Positions 1-11,336 of a DNA stretch of 64,000 nucleotides are shown piece by piece; the stretch's first letter is position 1, and each line of letters opens with the position of its first letter. The notes below the pieces were generated by a model. It worked only from the letters and a program-made list of their open reading frames with translations. It was not told where the DNA came from and ran no database searches. Source of the stretch: Tieghemiomyces parasiticus (Eukaryota > Kickxellomycota > Dimargaritomycetes > Dimargaritales > Dimargaritaceae); assembly GCA_027575765.1 (NCBI GenBank), contig JANBPT010000076.1, positions 1 to 64,000 on the forward strand, given 5' to 3'. The translations under genes and the position numbers were made by a program.

Positions 1-677
1 ATGCCGATAGTTTGGAAGGTATCCGCCAGGAACTGGAACGTGCCGTGGAAATTCTGGAGCGGTCGGCCGACATTGACATCCTCTGCGAGCCGTTCGTCCT
101 GGAAACCAGCCGCGGTAAGGGTAAACCGGCGGTCAGTATAGGGCGTAACCGCGACGCGGTGTCCAACCCTTCGGTAGCGTCGACACCGGCCCCGCGTAGC
201 TACGCCAAGGCGGCTTCCAGTCCCCGTCAGCCCGCTACCGGTCAGACCGGTCCCACGACGGTCACCAGTGGTAATCCACGCCAAGGTGCCGGCCCCCACA
301 GCCTACGTTCCTCACACTCGGTACCCGCTGGCGCCCCGCGCGGCGGCGAGTCCCGAAACGGTCACCGTGGTCCTTCCAACTCGACGGCTGACCGCTCGAA
401 CCGAAAACCCCCGGGCCGCGGAACGGACGCTTCACGTTCCGCCAACACCGGCGGCCACCACCCGAACCCTCGTCGCCGTCGCGACTCCACCACGTCGCAC
501 GCTAGCAGTAACGGCAGCTCCGGTACCACGGGCAACCGATCCCGCCGTAACGGCGGCTCCCAATCCAACCGTGCGACGGGACGGCAGGTCCAGCGCCAAC
601 CTAGAAGTGCGGTCTCTAGCGCTCGGCCGTCGCGTAGTTCCAGTCCATCGTCCACCGATATCTGTACTAACCCTTAA
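1..677 (+). CDS. 3' part of an unidentified low-complexity basic protein
   Basis: An open frame enters from the left edge (first full codon at 3) and stops at 675-677, giving about 224 residues of a longer protein. The first 45 residues are ordered-looking and partly helical (charged, with Leu/Ile spacing). The rest is a disordered tail rich in Ser, Arg, Pro, Thr, Asn and Gly, with many RS and SR pairs near the end. Such tails are common in RNA-binding or poly(A)-related proteins, but no domain is recognised, so no function is assigned. A second frame (268-708) is also open because the DNA is GC-rich; I prefer this one because it is continuous with the left edge and has the ordered N-terminal segment. 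An upstream exon lies outside the window. Confidence 0.5.
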   Translation, partial: ADSLEGIRQELERAVEILERSADIDILCEPFVLETSRGKGKPAVSIGRNRDAVSNPSVASTPAPRSYAKAASSPRQPATGQTGPTTVTSGNPRQGAGPHSLRSSHSVPAGAPRGGESRNGHRGPSNSTADRSNRKPPGRGTDASRSANTGGHHPNPRRRRDSTTSHASSNGSSGTTGNRSRRNGGSQSNRATGRQVQRQPRSAVSSARPSRSSSPSSTDICTNP

Positions 678-1689
678 CAACGGACTCCACACCTCAACTG
701 GGGTCTAAATATCGCGGTTCTACTCTGGTGTTCTAAATATCGGACCTCTGTTTCCCCCACCCCCACCCCCCTCCCTGCGTTCAGTGTACAATGGCCCCTG
801 CGTATGATTTTGCTCCCTTCACCCTCTGTCTGGTGGTATTCCGACTCGTTCCATTTTTCCCTCCGCCATAATTTTCACTTTCTGCTGGCCATCGAACCGG
901 TCGATTTCCGCCTCAAACTTATGTTCTGTTGATCGCCTGTTTTATTTATTTACATTTTGCCATGGAACTTGAGCCTGCAAGGCCCCCCCCTAGACACTAC
1001 AGTCGTCACCTCTCTCCTGCTCATTACCTCTTCACCTTCAATACGCCCCTCTATGGCTATTTGATCTGAAATAAAGTATACTGTAACACTATTTACATCG
1101 AGAGCATGGTTAGAATTCGGCTCGGAATTACCTGCGACCGTGTAACAATATGCCAACTTAGTCACTGAAGAGAGGGGAGCGACGAAGAAACCTGCACCTG
1201 GGTCAATAATGGATACGGAAAAAGGAACCTTCCACGGCACGGCTATCTCGTACACCCCATCCCTATTGTCGCACCCCCCCCCAATTCTAAGCAAAAGCAT
1301 TTCGTAGGTCTGCCCACTACATTATGGTTTAACGATTGAAGTAGGATGTGCCTTAGAGATGCCTTTCATGAAACCTGTGGTATTCGAAATATTGCGACCT
1401 CGGTAACCACCCGCCACCTTCCCCTGAACTCAAGCCCAACCGAATCACGCAGCGGATGTAATGACCGCAGGTAGCCACAATGCGACCGGCCATTATCAAT
1501 GGCAAGGATAACTTGACCGGACGCTATCATAACTGCAACCCACATTTCCCTTATCATTCTTATCCCTCTAAAGGATGGCGGTCCGCTTAATTACTCGGCC
1601 CTTATCGGGCCACTACGAAATACCTCGCCTAAGACCTAGGCAGGTGCCCCGTTTGGAAATACTAATTCGATCAGTTGTGGCATCTCGGT
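678..1689. other. intergenic, no gene seen
   Basis: C-rich 3' flank of the left-edge gene, followed by AT-richer DNA. Short open frames at 950-1300 (-) and 1366-1557 (-) have no recognisable domain and no splice partners. Confidence 0.5.
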
Positions 1690-2030
1690 CCCTTTTCTCT
1701 ACCTATCTCCTATTAATTCGTATACCTGTTATCCTTTTACAGCGACGTCAACCTTCCTGTTCCGTTGGATGTCACCGCGTTTTCAACAGGCGCCTCCACC
1801 TTTATCCTTTTAAGGCATGTCGTCATTCAGTATTCCCAATCACTGATCCAGTAGCCTCACAGCTGTCTTCATGTTCCGCCTAGACGCTAGCCCCGCCTCG
1901 CCCGGTCGTCCTTTGGATTTCCTCCTAATCCTAACGGTAGCCATTATGAAGGATGCAGGACACCCTTCCAGTATAAAAACTACCCTGGAGTCGCTATGTA
2001 ATAAACGGTAGCTGTCACACAATCACCAAA
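1690..2030 (+). repeat. diverged direct repeat, copy A
   Basis: About 340 bases that align in the same orientation with 37990-38350. The two are clearly diverged (by eye roughly 65-70 percent identical) but share ordered blocks, for example ACAGGCGCCTC near 1785 and 38096, and a GGTAGCC...GAAGGAT block near 1937 and 38241. No intact coding frame is shared. It looks like an old interspersed repeat, possibly part of a decayed transposon; the family is not recognised. Confidence 0.6.
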
Positions 2031-2669
2031 CCCCGCTTTACACGTCCCAACATAGTTAGTCTGCAAGTTTGCTGGCCGTTAGTCTGTAGTTCTTCTAGGG
2101 TAGCTTTACCTACGAAACTACAGATATCCACAAAAGTACCTCGTAGATGAGGAAACTAAAGGTTCATGTGCTTCATACCCCATGGTAAAGCCACGGTGTG
2201 TCCATTGCGCCAAATGGCCCTGTGGAACGATTCTATTCTTGGACAGACCCTCGCTATAAAGCTTACAAACGCACTTATTTGCCATTCCTAGATCTATTTC
2301 CCCGGTGGTCCAGTCTATCCGCGCCTACTGGACTTAAATGCACGGGTCCTTAAATATAATCTGTATCCCCGAGACTACTAGTCCACGGTGCGATACGCTT
2401 GCTTTTCCCGGTCGGAACTAGCCCCTCTTCTCCTTCCTGCACCAAGATTTATACGTAGCTAACCCGATTCCATGTGGGCCTCGCCTCTCGGTAGGCTCCC
2501 AGGCTTGGTCACATAGTAGTCGGTATGAGGCGGCAGCTTGGGAGGGTCAGCCGCCAGGCCTTCTCTCGCACCCTCTCTCGTCGTTACATGGGTCTCCCGT
2601 GTGTAGGGACTGGTAGGGGTAGAGGGTTGACGATAATGGGACGCCCCTAAACGCCACCGACAACCAGCA

Positions 2670-3101
2670 TTGTCGACGGGTACCCTTCATGACTGGTGGC
2701 TTGGAGGGCTTGCCAAGGTCAGCGACGCTCTACTGAATGCTATTGACCCTAGCTATCTGACTCGGGCCCACCTCCAGGAGCCAGTCGTTAGCGTCGGTCC
2801 TCCACGATGCCCTGACGCTGCGCCAGTGCCAACCCAGCCATGCTTAAATCACCCAGACATTGGACGTTGCCTCACAGGACGGTCAAGAGGTGCTCGCTGG
2901 GAGGTCGACCTTGCTAGCCATAGCTTTAGGCGGGTACCCATGAGGCGCATTCACAAGGCTGTGGTACAATCAGTAGCTACGGGTGTTGACGCGTTTATTG
3001 TCCACCACGAATACAAATGGATCACAGATAATGGAGACAGCATCGAAATAACGTGGCCAGACGGCAGGAGGGTTCAACTACTCCAACTACGTACCGATTG
3101 A
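2670..3101 (+). CDS. conserved open frame in the inverted repeat, possible terminal exon
   Basis: A 143-codon frame ending at 3101. It has no in-frame ATG at its start: the frame opens after a TAA near 2634 and the first candidate start is a TTG. The sequence before it ends in CAACCAG, which would serve as a 3' splice site, so this may be the last exon of a spliced gene whose upstream exon I could not place. The other copy of the repeat (40532-40963, minus) encodes the same 143 residues with one change (Gly to Ala in the C-terminal third) and also keeps a CAG at the same place. The product has Trp and Arg-rich stretches and no recognised domain. Conservation may simply reflect recent duplication. 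Confidence 0.4.
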   Translation: MSTGTLHDWWLGGLAKVSDALLNAIDPSYLTRAHLQEPVVSVGPPRCPDAAPVPTQPCLNHPDIGRCLTGRSRGARWEVDLASHSFRRVPMRRIHKAVVQSVATGVDAFIVHHEYKWITDNGDSIEITWPDGRRVQLLQLRTD

Positions 3102-3119
3102 TGAATGTGCCACACTAGA

Positions 3120-3587
3120 CTAATCTGTAGAATGATCATCATCGTCAGATGAACCGCCTCCCATGTCGGCGTAAGCAGGTGCATGACGGATAGTAAACTC
3201 CGCCTTTGGCTCCTCGGTCGCTTTAGGATTCCTCTTCTGTCCTTCATTAATCTTCTCGAGCGCGTTATTATCACCGTAAGGGCCGGGATTCGAATCGCCG
3301 TCGTCGTCGCTGCTGTCGTCGCTGCTGTCGTCGTTATGCTTGTTTGTTTTCTTTTTTTCGCTGTTGCCCTTTTTGTTTGCAGCGCGTTTCTTAACCTCCA
3401 CGGGCCGGTGACGACGGTGGTGGACGACACCATTGGGCGAGTAGCTTAAATCAGCAATACTGCGGCGGCCAAGGACATAATTAACGACTGCAATGCCGCT
3501 GATGAGATAGGCCTCGCTGCCCAGGTTGAGGCATACCAGCATTCCCGATAGGACTAGGACTATGAGGCAGGTCTTGCTTACACCCAT
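3120..3587 (-). CDS. small secreted protein with charged core, copy 1
   Basis: 155 residues from the first ATG at 3587. Residues 1-26 form a signal peptide: Lys5, a Leu/Val/Ile core, then LNLGSEA. Residues 42-114 hold a His/Arg patch (HHRRHR, 56-61), a Lys-rich stretch (66-83) and an acidic Asp/Ser run (86-98) followed by NPGP at 100-103. The protein ends in GGG and an Asp-rich tail. No family is recognised; size, signal peptide and low complexity fit a secreted effector-like or surface protein, which is inference. The paralogue at 40046-40513 has the same length; residues 42-114 are identical, whereas residues 2-41 and 115-140 differ at 38 positions. An open frame overlapping its 5' side (3481-4125) is probably untranslated leader. 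Confidence 0.65.
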   Translation of the reverse strand: MGVSKTCLIVLVLSGMLVCLNLGSEAYLISGIAVVNYVLGRRSIADLSYSPNGVVHHRRHRPVEVKKRAANKKGNSEKKKTNKHNDDSSDDSSDDDGDSNPGPYGDNNALEKINEGQKRNPKATEEPKAEFTIRHAPAYADMGGGSSDDDDHSTD

Positions 3588-4805
3588 TGTTGTTAAGGTC
3601 CCTGGGAGAGGGGAGTGCAATGAATATCAGCGGTAGGGGATGTGAGCCGAGAGAGATGGAGAGAGAATGGAACGGAGCGAACGAGGGAACCAGTGGGTTT
3701 GAGCGGCCGCTTCTAACGTGTAGTGGTAAGAACTGTAGGGCTATGGGTACAGGAAGAAGCTGGCCGGTTGGGTAAGTGCTAAGTAACACAGCTAATGGAC
3801 GCGAGCGAGGGCGGACGTTATAAGCGACCGGGTGAGGTAGGCATTGGGACCCTGTCCCACGCAGGCCAGCACGGGGTCTGGTCGCCCCTCGACCTGGCCC
3901 AACCCTCTGTACGGTCTTACCACTGTCAGTTTCGTAGGGCTGTCCTTCTCCACTTCGCTGCTTCGATCTGCAAAGTACACCCTGCCTTAGTCGATTGATC
4001 AGGCGAAGATCATTGGTCGAGGGCCACAGATGCCCCTGACAAGCGGAATAGATTGACATAACGGTAGATGCTGGACTGGTTGGTTGATTCACCACATAAT
4101 AGATTAAGAACGGAACGTCCAGCATTCACGCGGGGAAGTAGAGGTTGGGCAAAGTTGAGCTAAACCTAATGGGACGCAAGGGGGGCGGAGGTAATGGAGA
4201 ATTGCTCGGCCATCGGCTTCGCCTCCTCGGATTAACATCCCTGGAGACCGGTCTAATACCAGAAACCTTGATCGACAGGATCGGTTAGTTGGTCACTCCC
4301 CTCTACTATGTTTCCCTCTATCCCGGTAAGTTTGATGATCATATGGGCGCCTTATTCTAGGCCGTGGGCGCATATTATGCACAGCGAGGGGTTCCTCTCA
4401 CCACCGCATTGTTCCCGGTCTCCCGACAGCCCTGGGTATCAGTTTACTAAAATGCTGCGCTTCCTCGCAATACCGTACGGCTAGCCAATATATCGACCCA
4501 CGGTAGGTGTACGGTGAACGTGGACGCTACTTGTGGATACGCCATTCGAATCGATGGTCCGGTAGCGAGAGTATACTCGCTTTGCGCCTTGACCACCCCG
4601 CCATACCATCGAAAGTTGATCATCTCAATATAATAAATGAACACCGGCATAACAGCTGGCAAGGGGTACATTTTGCACCTGACTATTGTGAACACGTATA
4701 ATACATCTTATGTTTACGTTCGAAGGTAGATCAACCCAGCATTACAGAACAGCAACTACGATGGGTGGAGTAGAGGCCCCGAATGAAGGTGGCAGCGATA
4801 AGGTA

Positions 4806-6465
4806 GAGCTTTGGCGTATTAGACATTGACGGTACGGGAGGATCGGAAGTGTCTACCCTCTTTCCGAACACGTCCAACCCTTGCCCTATATCATCACGTC
4901 ATACCCCGGTCACAAGGAGTTATAATTTAGGGGATGGCCATATATATGGTACCAATTAAAAGGTAAGCCTACATTGGTTCATTGCATTAATCCAAGGGCC
5001 ATATGGACAAGGGTATAGTATGGGAAAGGGCGAAGAAGCAGTGGAAGAGTGAGTTGGGGTTACCAGTGATCCGTAGAGCCTAAGGGTGATTAATCTTGGC
5101 CACAGATGGTGTAGATGTCGTTCTAGAACTTACACATCCGTTAACCGGGCTGGCCTTTTACTTCTCGTGTCGCTGTCGATGCTGCAGGGAAACAATGAAA
5201 GAGAGAAGGCACGATCAATTACAACTATAGGGCCTTAGTCGCCAAATGGTATACATTATTCTATTTACATTATCGGTTATTATCAGCCCCCTGCCCCCCA
5301 ACACATATATTTTTTATACGCATAGCTCATATTCTGCCCAATCATCTAATCAATGGCCACTAAGCGTGGAAAAACAGTCTTCTGACGGAGGAGAAAATAA
5401 TATAAACCTAAGTAGAATGATACGGTAGAGTATACATTGGGCTAGCGTCAAGTCTTTATTCAGGCCAGTATGTGTGGCAGAGGGACTCAGGAGGCGCCCC
5501 TAAGGAACCGACCTCCTGAAGGTCTCCTCCTGTCCCCAACTGTTATGACTTACCAGTATCCATGCCCACCCGGTCAGGATAGACCGCACCATTATCCGGA
5601 GGACCTAGAAAAGAGGCCGGGGAGGGTCCTGGCCACTCTCTCTATCTTCGGCATCCATTTTTTTTTAATTATCTCTTTTCATTTGTCTTCACGGTGTCCC
5701 GTACCCCCCTCCTCCACATGTCTTCTCGTATTCTGTAAACTTGCAACCGTTCGGCCTTGTTGGTCCCTCCCTAGGAAAGCTCGTCTTCATTAAAGCTCCA
5801 CCTAACACATATGCCTCTCATAGGAAGTTAGCGACACCCGCTTAGAAAAGTACTGTATCATTTTAGCCAATATTGAGTAGCCCGAACGAAACCAATTGGC
5901 ATAGGGAACTGGGCCGCCACAACCAGCCGTATTGTCACCACAGACCGTCGAAGGCAACCTTCACACCAAGTCAGAGTCAAAATGATATATACGAACTACA
6001 GAAATAGACGGTGCGCGGGCCCACCTTACGCTTATTGGTTAGTCGAAGTTGTATTAGTGTGGTATGATTTTGCCAAGGTGCCATCGGCTCTAGGTTTCAG
6101 CCGTTTGGGGTTGGACGGAGTGAGTCGATCGGACACTACGGAGCGATGGTGGCTTGGTCGGTGCTATATACGCGGGTGGGTCGGAGAGGGCTGATTGATA
6201 GGACGGGGGAGGCGGGGCGAGTGGAACCAGCTGCACTGTACTCCCAGCTTCGGAGAGCAGGGTGACCAGGAAAGTGCGCTGAGTATCGAGTGCCTTGATT
6301 CTCCGGTGAATACGCTGTAAGGGTGCGTACAAAGTCAAAGTAGGGCCATAAAGGTTGGTTAGGCTGAGCACACGTTAATGAATCAATGTACCGAACAATG
6401 CAACCGCACATCGCTACCTTCGCTAGATTACTCCTTGCCCACGCCCTCCTGCACGCCCAGACGGA
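4806..6465. other. intergenic, no gene seen
   Basis: AT-rich around 5200-5450 and mixed elsewhere. Open frames such as 5470-5793 (+) and 6090-6371 (-) lack domains, codon bias or splice support. Confidence 0.45.
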
Positions 6466-7059
6466 TTAGTAACTTACATGAGTATATACAATACAAATGG
6501 CCAAGGCGATTCCGAGCACCGCGAAGGCAATGTAGCGGCTCGGGAACGGAAAGATGGCAACTAGGACGAGGACTATGAAAATTGCAAAGCATATCCAGAG
6601 CCATAGGCTGAATATGCTGTATGTGTGCCGCCAGTTTTTGTTTAGCCGGTCGACCTGCTCCTCGGGGCTGGTCAAGTGTGGTGGCGCCACCCACGGGATC
6701 TCTCCCGGGCCCCGTTCGCTGGTGGAGCGTCCCAACGGACTAGGTGAGGTTGGTTGAAGTCCTCTGGCTGTGGCGGTAATAGTGACGAGAACGGGTGAAG
6801 GTTCGGCAAGGTGAGCAGGTATCGGAGTGGGCTGGTGTGGCTCCTCAACTTCCTCTGTGGGCGCCCGTGGATTTCGTTCGGCTGCAGACAGAGTAGCATG
6901 TGACTGCGGTGATGCGGAGGCTGAGGAGTTCTCGGCCGAGATCCTGACGATGACGTGGCCGAGTTCTCCTACTGATTCAGATGATGAGGGACTGTCAACG
7001 ATCCGTGACGATGCATTAACGTGCACCACTACCGTATCCCGATAAACGACTTCGACCAT
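6466..7059 (-). CDS. predicted two-TM membrane protein
   Basis: 197 residues from ATG at 7059. The first 130 residues are hydrophilic, rich in Ser, Pro, Glu and Ala, and probably disordered. A basic stretch (NKNWRHTYS) precedes two hydrophobic segments at about 147-165 and 172-190, so the C-terminus looks like a helical hairpin in a membrane with a cytosolic tail at the front. No family is recognised. The last codons overlap GTAAGTTACTAAT, a consensus 5' splice site running straight into a branch-point consensus, so the true C-terminus may lie on a further exon downstream (below 6466). Codon use is GC-rich like the recognised genes nearby, which supports it being real. Confidence 0.55.
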   Translation of the reverse strand: MVEVVYRDTVVVHVNASSRIVDSPSSSESVGELGHVIVRISAENSSASASPQSHATLSAAERNPRAPTEEVEEPHQPTPIPAHLAEPSPVLVTITATARGLQPTSPSPLGRSTSERGPGEIPWVAPPHLTSPEEQVDRLNKNWRHTYSIFSLWLWICFAIFIVLVLVAIFPFPSRYIAFAVLGIALAICIVYTHVSY

Positions 7060-10000
7060 AGTAACCGGGTGGTGCTAAAGAAAGGATTAAAAGTGATACC
7101 TCGGGAAGGAGCTTTTAGGCAAACCTCTAAAGTCCGAGACGAGGGGGGAAGGGTTTCAACTGAGTGGCAGATGGTTAAAATATATACGATTGGTACTTGA
7201 ATGGTGGGATTGGATATCTCACATATCTCGCTCTGAAATGGTTGACAAGGAAGCACTGGGATAGGCACAAGTCCAAGGCTGGAAAAGAAAGGTTATCTAC
7301 CCCTTGGGTGGGGGTGCAACAGGCCATGCCGCCATCTACCTACCTAGACTTAAGGGCCAGTGCCCGCACATGGATGATGGGCTTAAAATGACCTTACGTG
7401 GCCAGGCTCTGGGCCGAACTGATCGACCTAGACTGCAATGGCTAATACTATTTGGGACGAACATACAATACTGGCTGGGGGAGACAGGAAAAACGAATAA
7501 TGTTTGATTGTTGCTCATAGAAAGGCGGCTGGCTGGGTTTCCCTATGTTATATAACCACAGCAGCCATTGTACTGATTAATGGTGAGGATTAATTATACG
7601 GATAAAGTTGTACAGGGAAATTAGGAGACACAAGCTGGTATGATGAATTAGAGGAGACCGAGCGCGAGCAAAGTGGCCCGAAGAGAATGGCTAGACCTTG
7701 GTAAAGAGGCGAATGGTGGGGGTGACTAGGACTTATATAAATAAACGAAGCACAAGCCAGCGATGCCAGACTTTCGATATTGCATGGTACGGTATAGCCG
7801 CGACGGACGGTAAATATGAAATAGCCAAATATCGGTAAAAGTCGCTAGAGAAAAATACTCAGGTAGAAATGTAAACCTTAGAATTCAAGTACGGAATAGC
7901 AGAGGAAAGGCTAGCGGGGGCGGAAGAGAGTGGATTAGTGTTTAAATATCGCGGCCTCTTCGTCAGATATGGCACGGTGCTAAGCGAGAAGAACCCGACA
8001 GGGCTATGGGAGGGGCGCCTTACCGTGCAACATTAGAGTTGCCTGACCGAGACGGGGCTAACCGTGTGTAACGTGCTACGTATTATAGGGCTAACCACTT
8101 TCATATGAGCGTCAAGGTGAGTACGAAAAGTGAGGGGTCCAATAGAGAACGGGCGGGACGGGGTGGACTAATCAGACAATGGACGAAAACAGCGGATGCG
8201 TATTTATAATATACATACCGCTGGATCCGGAAAAGGAGGCCCCGGGAGTAGTCTAACAGCGGACCGGACTGACGTGATGGGAACCAGAACGGTGTGCGTG
8301 TTTAACTACAGGGTAGGCGTTGGCCATTATAAACCGTCAACGGTTGGTTTCGCGAGGGGGTCGACGTGCCCACTAGGGTTGGTCACAGGGCATGTATATT
8401 ATTTATTATCGCTGACCACACGCGTCTAGACTCGCGCTGACCTTGATATTAATACCTGGTGCCATGTATCTGTAACACGACAGACCTTATGGTTAGGGGC
8501 CTGCTGGTCATTAATCAATCCTTAATCAGTGGAGTTCCTAGGATAGTGGTAACCCTAGAGTCCAGCACGAGGCATGAAAGCCTGTAGAGGAGATCCTATG
8601 CATAGCGACGTGATACCTTTCGGGCCGTGGTAGGAAAAAAATCCATCCCTGTGGGTACACAACATAGTTGGGATTGGAAATGTAGGCGCCGGCCAAAGGG
8701 GAGGCCCTGCCCACCACGACAACCAGTGCTTTTGTTCGCTTAAACTAATGCCCACACAATGCACCAATGTGAAGTGCATGGGTGGGATGATGTATCGAAG
8801 AGGTGAGTCGTTTTATGAAGGTCAGGTTAACGACACCTAGGGCTTAACCCGGCCCCCTGTTTTAGGCCCGCCGACATCTGACGGACGTAGTTCAAGTGGT
8901 GGACAAGGGAACACCTCCTCCGGTCGCGTGGAGTTCGTATATAAGCAGTCAACAATCCCGAATCTTTGTCCCAATTCGGCACATCAATTCGTGGTTAAGG
9001 CCTATTTACCACTCTCATGTACAGACCTACTCAAACTCTGCCAATATACCACAATCCAAGCTGTAGGCCAAGGTTGGCAACGACTCTGCTAGAGGAAGAC
9101 CCGACAGCGAGGCCTTGTTCCGGACCAGTCTGAAACCGGTACTATATGACTCGGCAAGCCACGGGATCAATGTGTGCTCCATCCAGGGGTAAAGCGGTGG
9201 AGTTGAAAGTGGACATGTGACCAGCTAGCAGTACTGAACTCCAGGGGCGGGGGGCCGGATTCTGTACTATTGCGCTCATCTAGGTATGCATACCACGGCA
9301 GGATCACAACACTCATGATCGCAAGGGCCGAACTCTATAGGTTCTAGGTCGGCTTCCAGTGGAGAGGCCCGGTGCAATCACTGATAAGATTAGTTCCGCG
9401 TGACCGGTACAACAATATCCCGATACCACTTCTCTTATACGTGACCTTGCGGAAGGACCACAGCTGTGTAGCGGGGAACACAAATATGTCAACGAACTAG
9501 TACATGGCACACTGGCTACAACCTCCCCCCCCAATCGATCGAGCTAATACGGCGGGGGAGTATAATGTGGGCTCGGTTCTGTTTACTCCAGGCCCATATT
9601 TGATAGCACCGGAGTTTAGAGGCCCGAGTGGGATGGGTAGATGGTTAGCAAGTGCGGCGATGGTTGGAGAGATTTTTTATACCTTACCAAGGTCGTATGA
9701 TTTCATTGTCACAACACAGGCATTGGGTGTGGACCGCTAAACTACAGAATCTGGCGGGTTGATCTTCTGGGCGCATTATCACCCCTTTCCTACATGATAC
9801 AGGTCACGTTACCGCGATCTCCCAAACCACATGATCCTAGCCCCAGACGTTGATTGGCTGAAATCAGTCGGCGCGCAAGGGTGAAGGACAGACGGGAGTG
9901 GAGCTGAGGCAATTCCACTGGCCAGCATCCCGCGTCCCACTCCACCCCGTTGGCCTGCACATTGGACATGATGTGGCCCAGACCTGGGCCTGTCGAAATG

Positions 10001-11336
10001 GCATCGGACAGATATAAAGAAACGAAAAAGGTGGCGTGGTGTAATGGGTGCGCTCAGGTTGGCCAGCTTTCGGGCGATGGGCTTGGCGAAAACCAACGGC
10101 TTCTCGTACCGACACGTAAGGATACGCCATGTCAGGTGGGCCACGAGCGATGTGTAGTGTGCACCCTAGAAGAACCTTCGGCGCTGATCCATCGCCGCAC
10201 TAGCCAGTTGTTTAAGAGGAAGCACACAACACCTGCATGGAACTCAGACTCACTGGAACCAGGACTGTGTATCTGGCGTGATTCTGTTCGTTGGCGAGAA
10301 ATGAAGCTATTGAGCCATGGAAGGACTGGACGTGGATAATGCAAGGCAGGTCGACTGCCAGTAGCGGCCCATATCCACGCACGCCACGTAGTCGGCCGAT
10401 GTATTGGCGGTTTCGCCCTGAAGCCACTAACATCGCGCCCACCCTGCCGTACCCACTCACCCGGTCTTCGTCGTGTTTCCACGGTAAACGTTGGCAGACC
10501 ACCAACCGCACGTCATTAGCCCTGGGCAGAAGCTCGAAGGTGTGCCACGCCACTACTAGTGGTAGGGGGGAGGGAGTGGCGGGCTCCAGGACGTGAAATC
10601 TCCCTCCCCACGGGAATAAATCAAGCCCCGAGGTACTAGCAAGTCTGAGCCATTTCCCATACTTCCCCCCTCGCCCGCACCCTGGCCTTCCCTGCCCCTT
10701 CAAGCCCCGCTCATGTGATGACGCTGCGGCGCCAGAGCCCACCTCGAATCGCACCATTCTCCAGCGGTGGTCATATAAAGACAGTTCCCGAAGGCACGTC
10801 TGGACAACCATTGCAGTAATGTATTAGATGTCACATACTAACCTTTCACTTCTTACACGGTATTCCTTACGACTCTGTTTTCTAGTTATTGCCTTAGCCC
10901 ACACCACGTTCAATTTTACCGTCCAGCCTGGTAACCCACGCCTCCAAGTTGCACTGGAGTTACGGCCTTTCTCATTCATCAGCCTATTTAGTCGTCTCCC
11001 CTACCACTGGCTCATTTAGAGCTGGTAGAGACTTGCCCTTGCGCTTTTGCCACTCACACCGCTCATTCCCACCCCCCACGCCCACCACGCCTACTACGTC
11101 ATAAGCCTTGACACTGTTCTAGACAACCCGATTCTGTGGGTCCTCATTTCTTCTTCCCCGCCTTACTAGCCTTCCGCCGCAGCACCTGCCTTTCCTTCAT
11201 GTACGACGCCACCTACTACTAACCCCTTTTATTTATTTATTACTGACCACCGCCTATATATACATATATCCCGGACATTCGCCTGTCCCTTTACTCCCAC
11301 CTTATCTCTGACGGCCGCAAGTCCAAATCCTTCGAC
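7060..11336. other. 4.3 kb without a convincing gene
   Basis: Many short frames occur on both strands (for example 8196-8429 +, 9504-9740 +, 10212-10811 -), but none has a recognisable domain, signal peptide or consistent splice joins. 9,850-10,750 is more GC-rich and therefore open in several frames at once. 10,810-11,250 is pyrimidine-rich on the plus strand, as seen upstream of other genes here, and is probably the promoter and leader region of the lipase gene. Confidence 0.4.
11255..11262 (+). promoter_or_regulatory. possible TATA element of the lipase gene
   Basis: TATATATA about 75 bases upstream of the ATG at 11337, in otherwise GC-rich or pyrimidine-rich DNA. Position and sequence fit a TATA box; the transcription start is not known. 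Confidence 0.3.

Larger units (their letters stand above)
2146..4805 (+). repeat. 2.65 kb inverted repeat, copy 1
   Basis: This segment is present in reverse complement at 38828-41483. The central part (about 2160-4460) is nearly identical to the other copy, including noncoding DNA. The last 150 bases on each side are visibly more diverged and then similarity fades. It holds a small secreted-protein gene on the minus strand (3120-3587) and a plus-strand open frame (2670-3101) in convergent arrangement. No terminal inverted repeats, transposase or target-site duplication were seen, so a segmental duplication with inversion is as likely as a mobile element. Confidence 0.9.

Noticed and set aside
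3481..4125. 214-codon minus-strand frame conserved in both inverted-repeat arms (mirror 39508-40152)
   Set aside because: It overlaps the leader and first codons of the secreted-protein gene in another frame; conservation is explained by the near-identity of the repeat DNA, and its C-terminal part diverges without constraint.
10212..10811. 199-codon minus-strand frame
   Set aside because: Overlapped by other open frames in GC-rich DNA; no family, signal peptide or TM segment.
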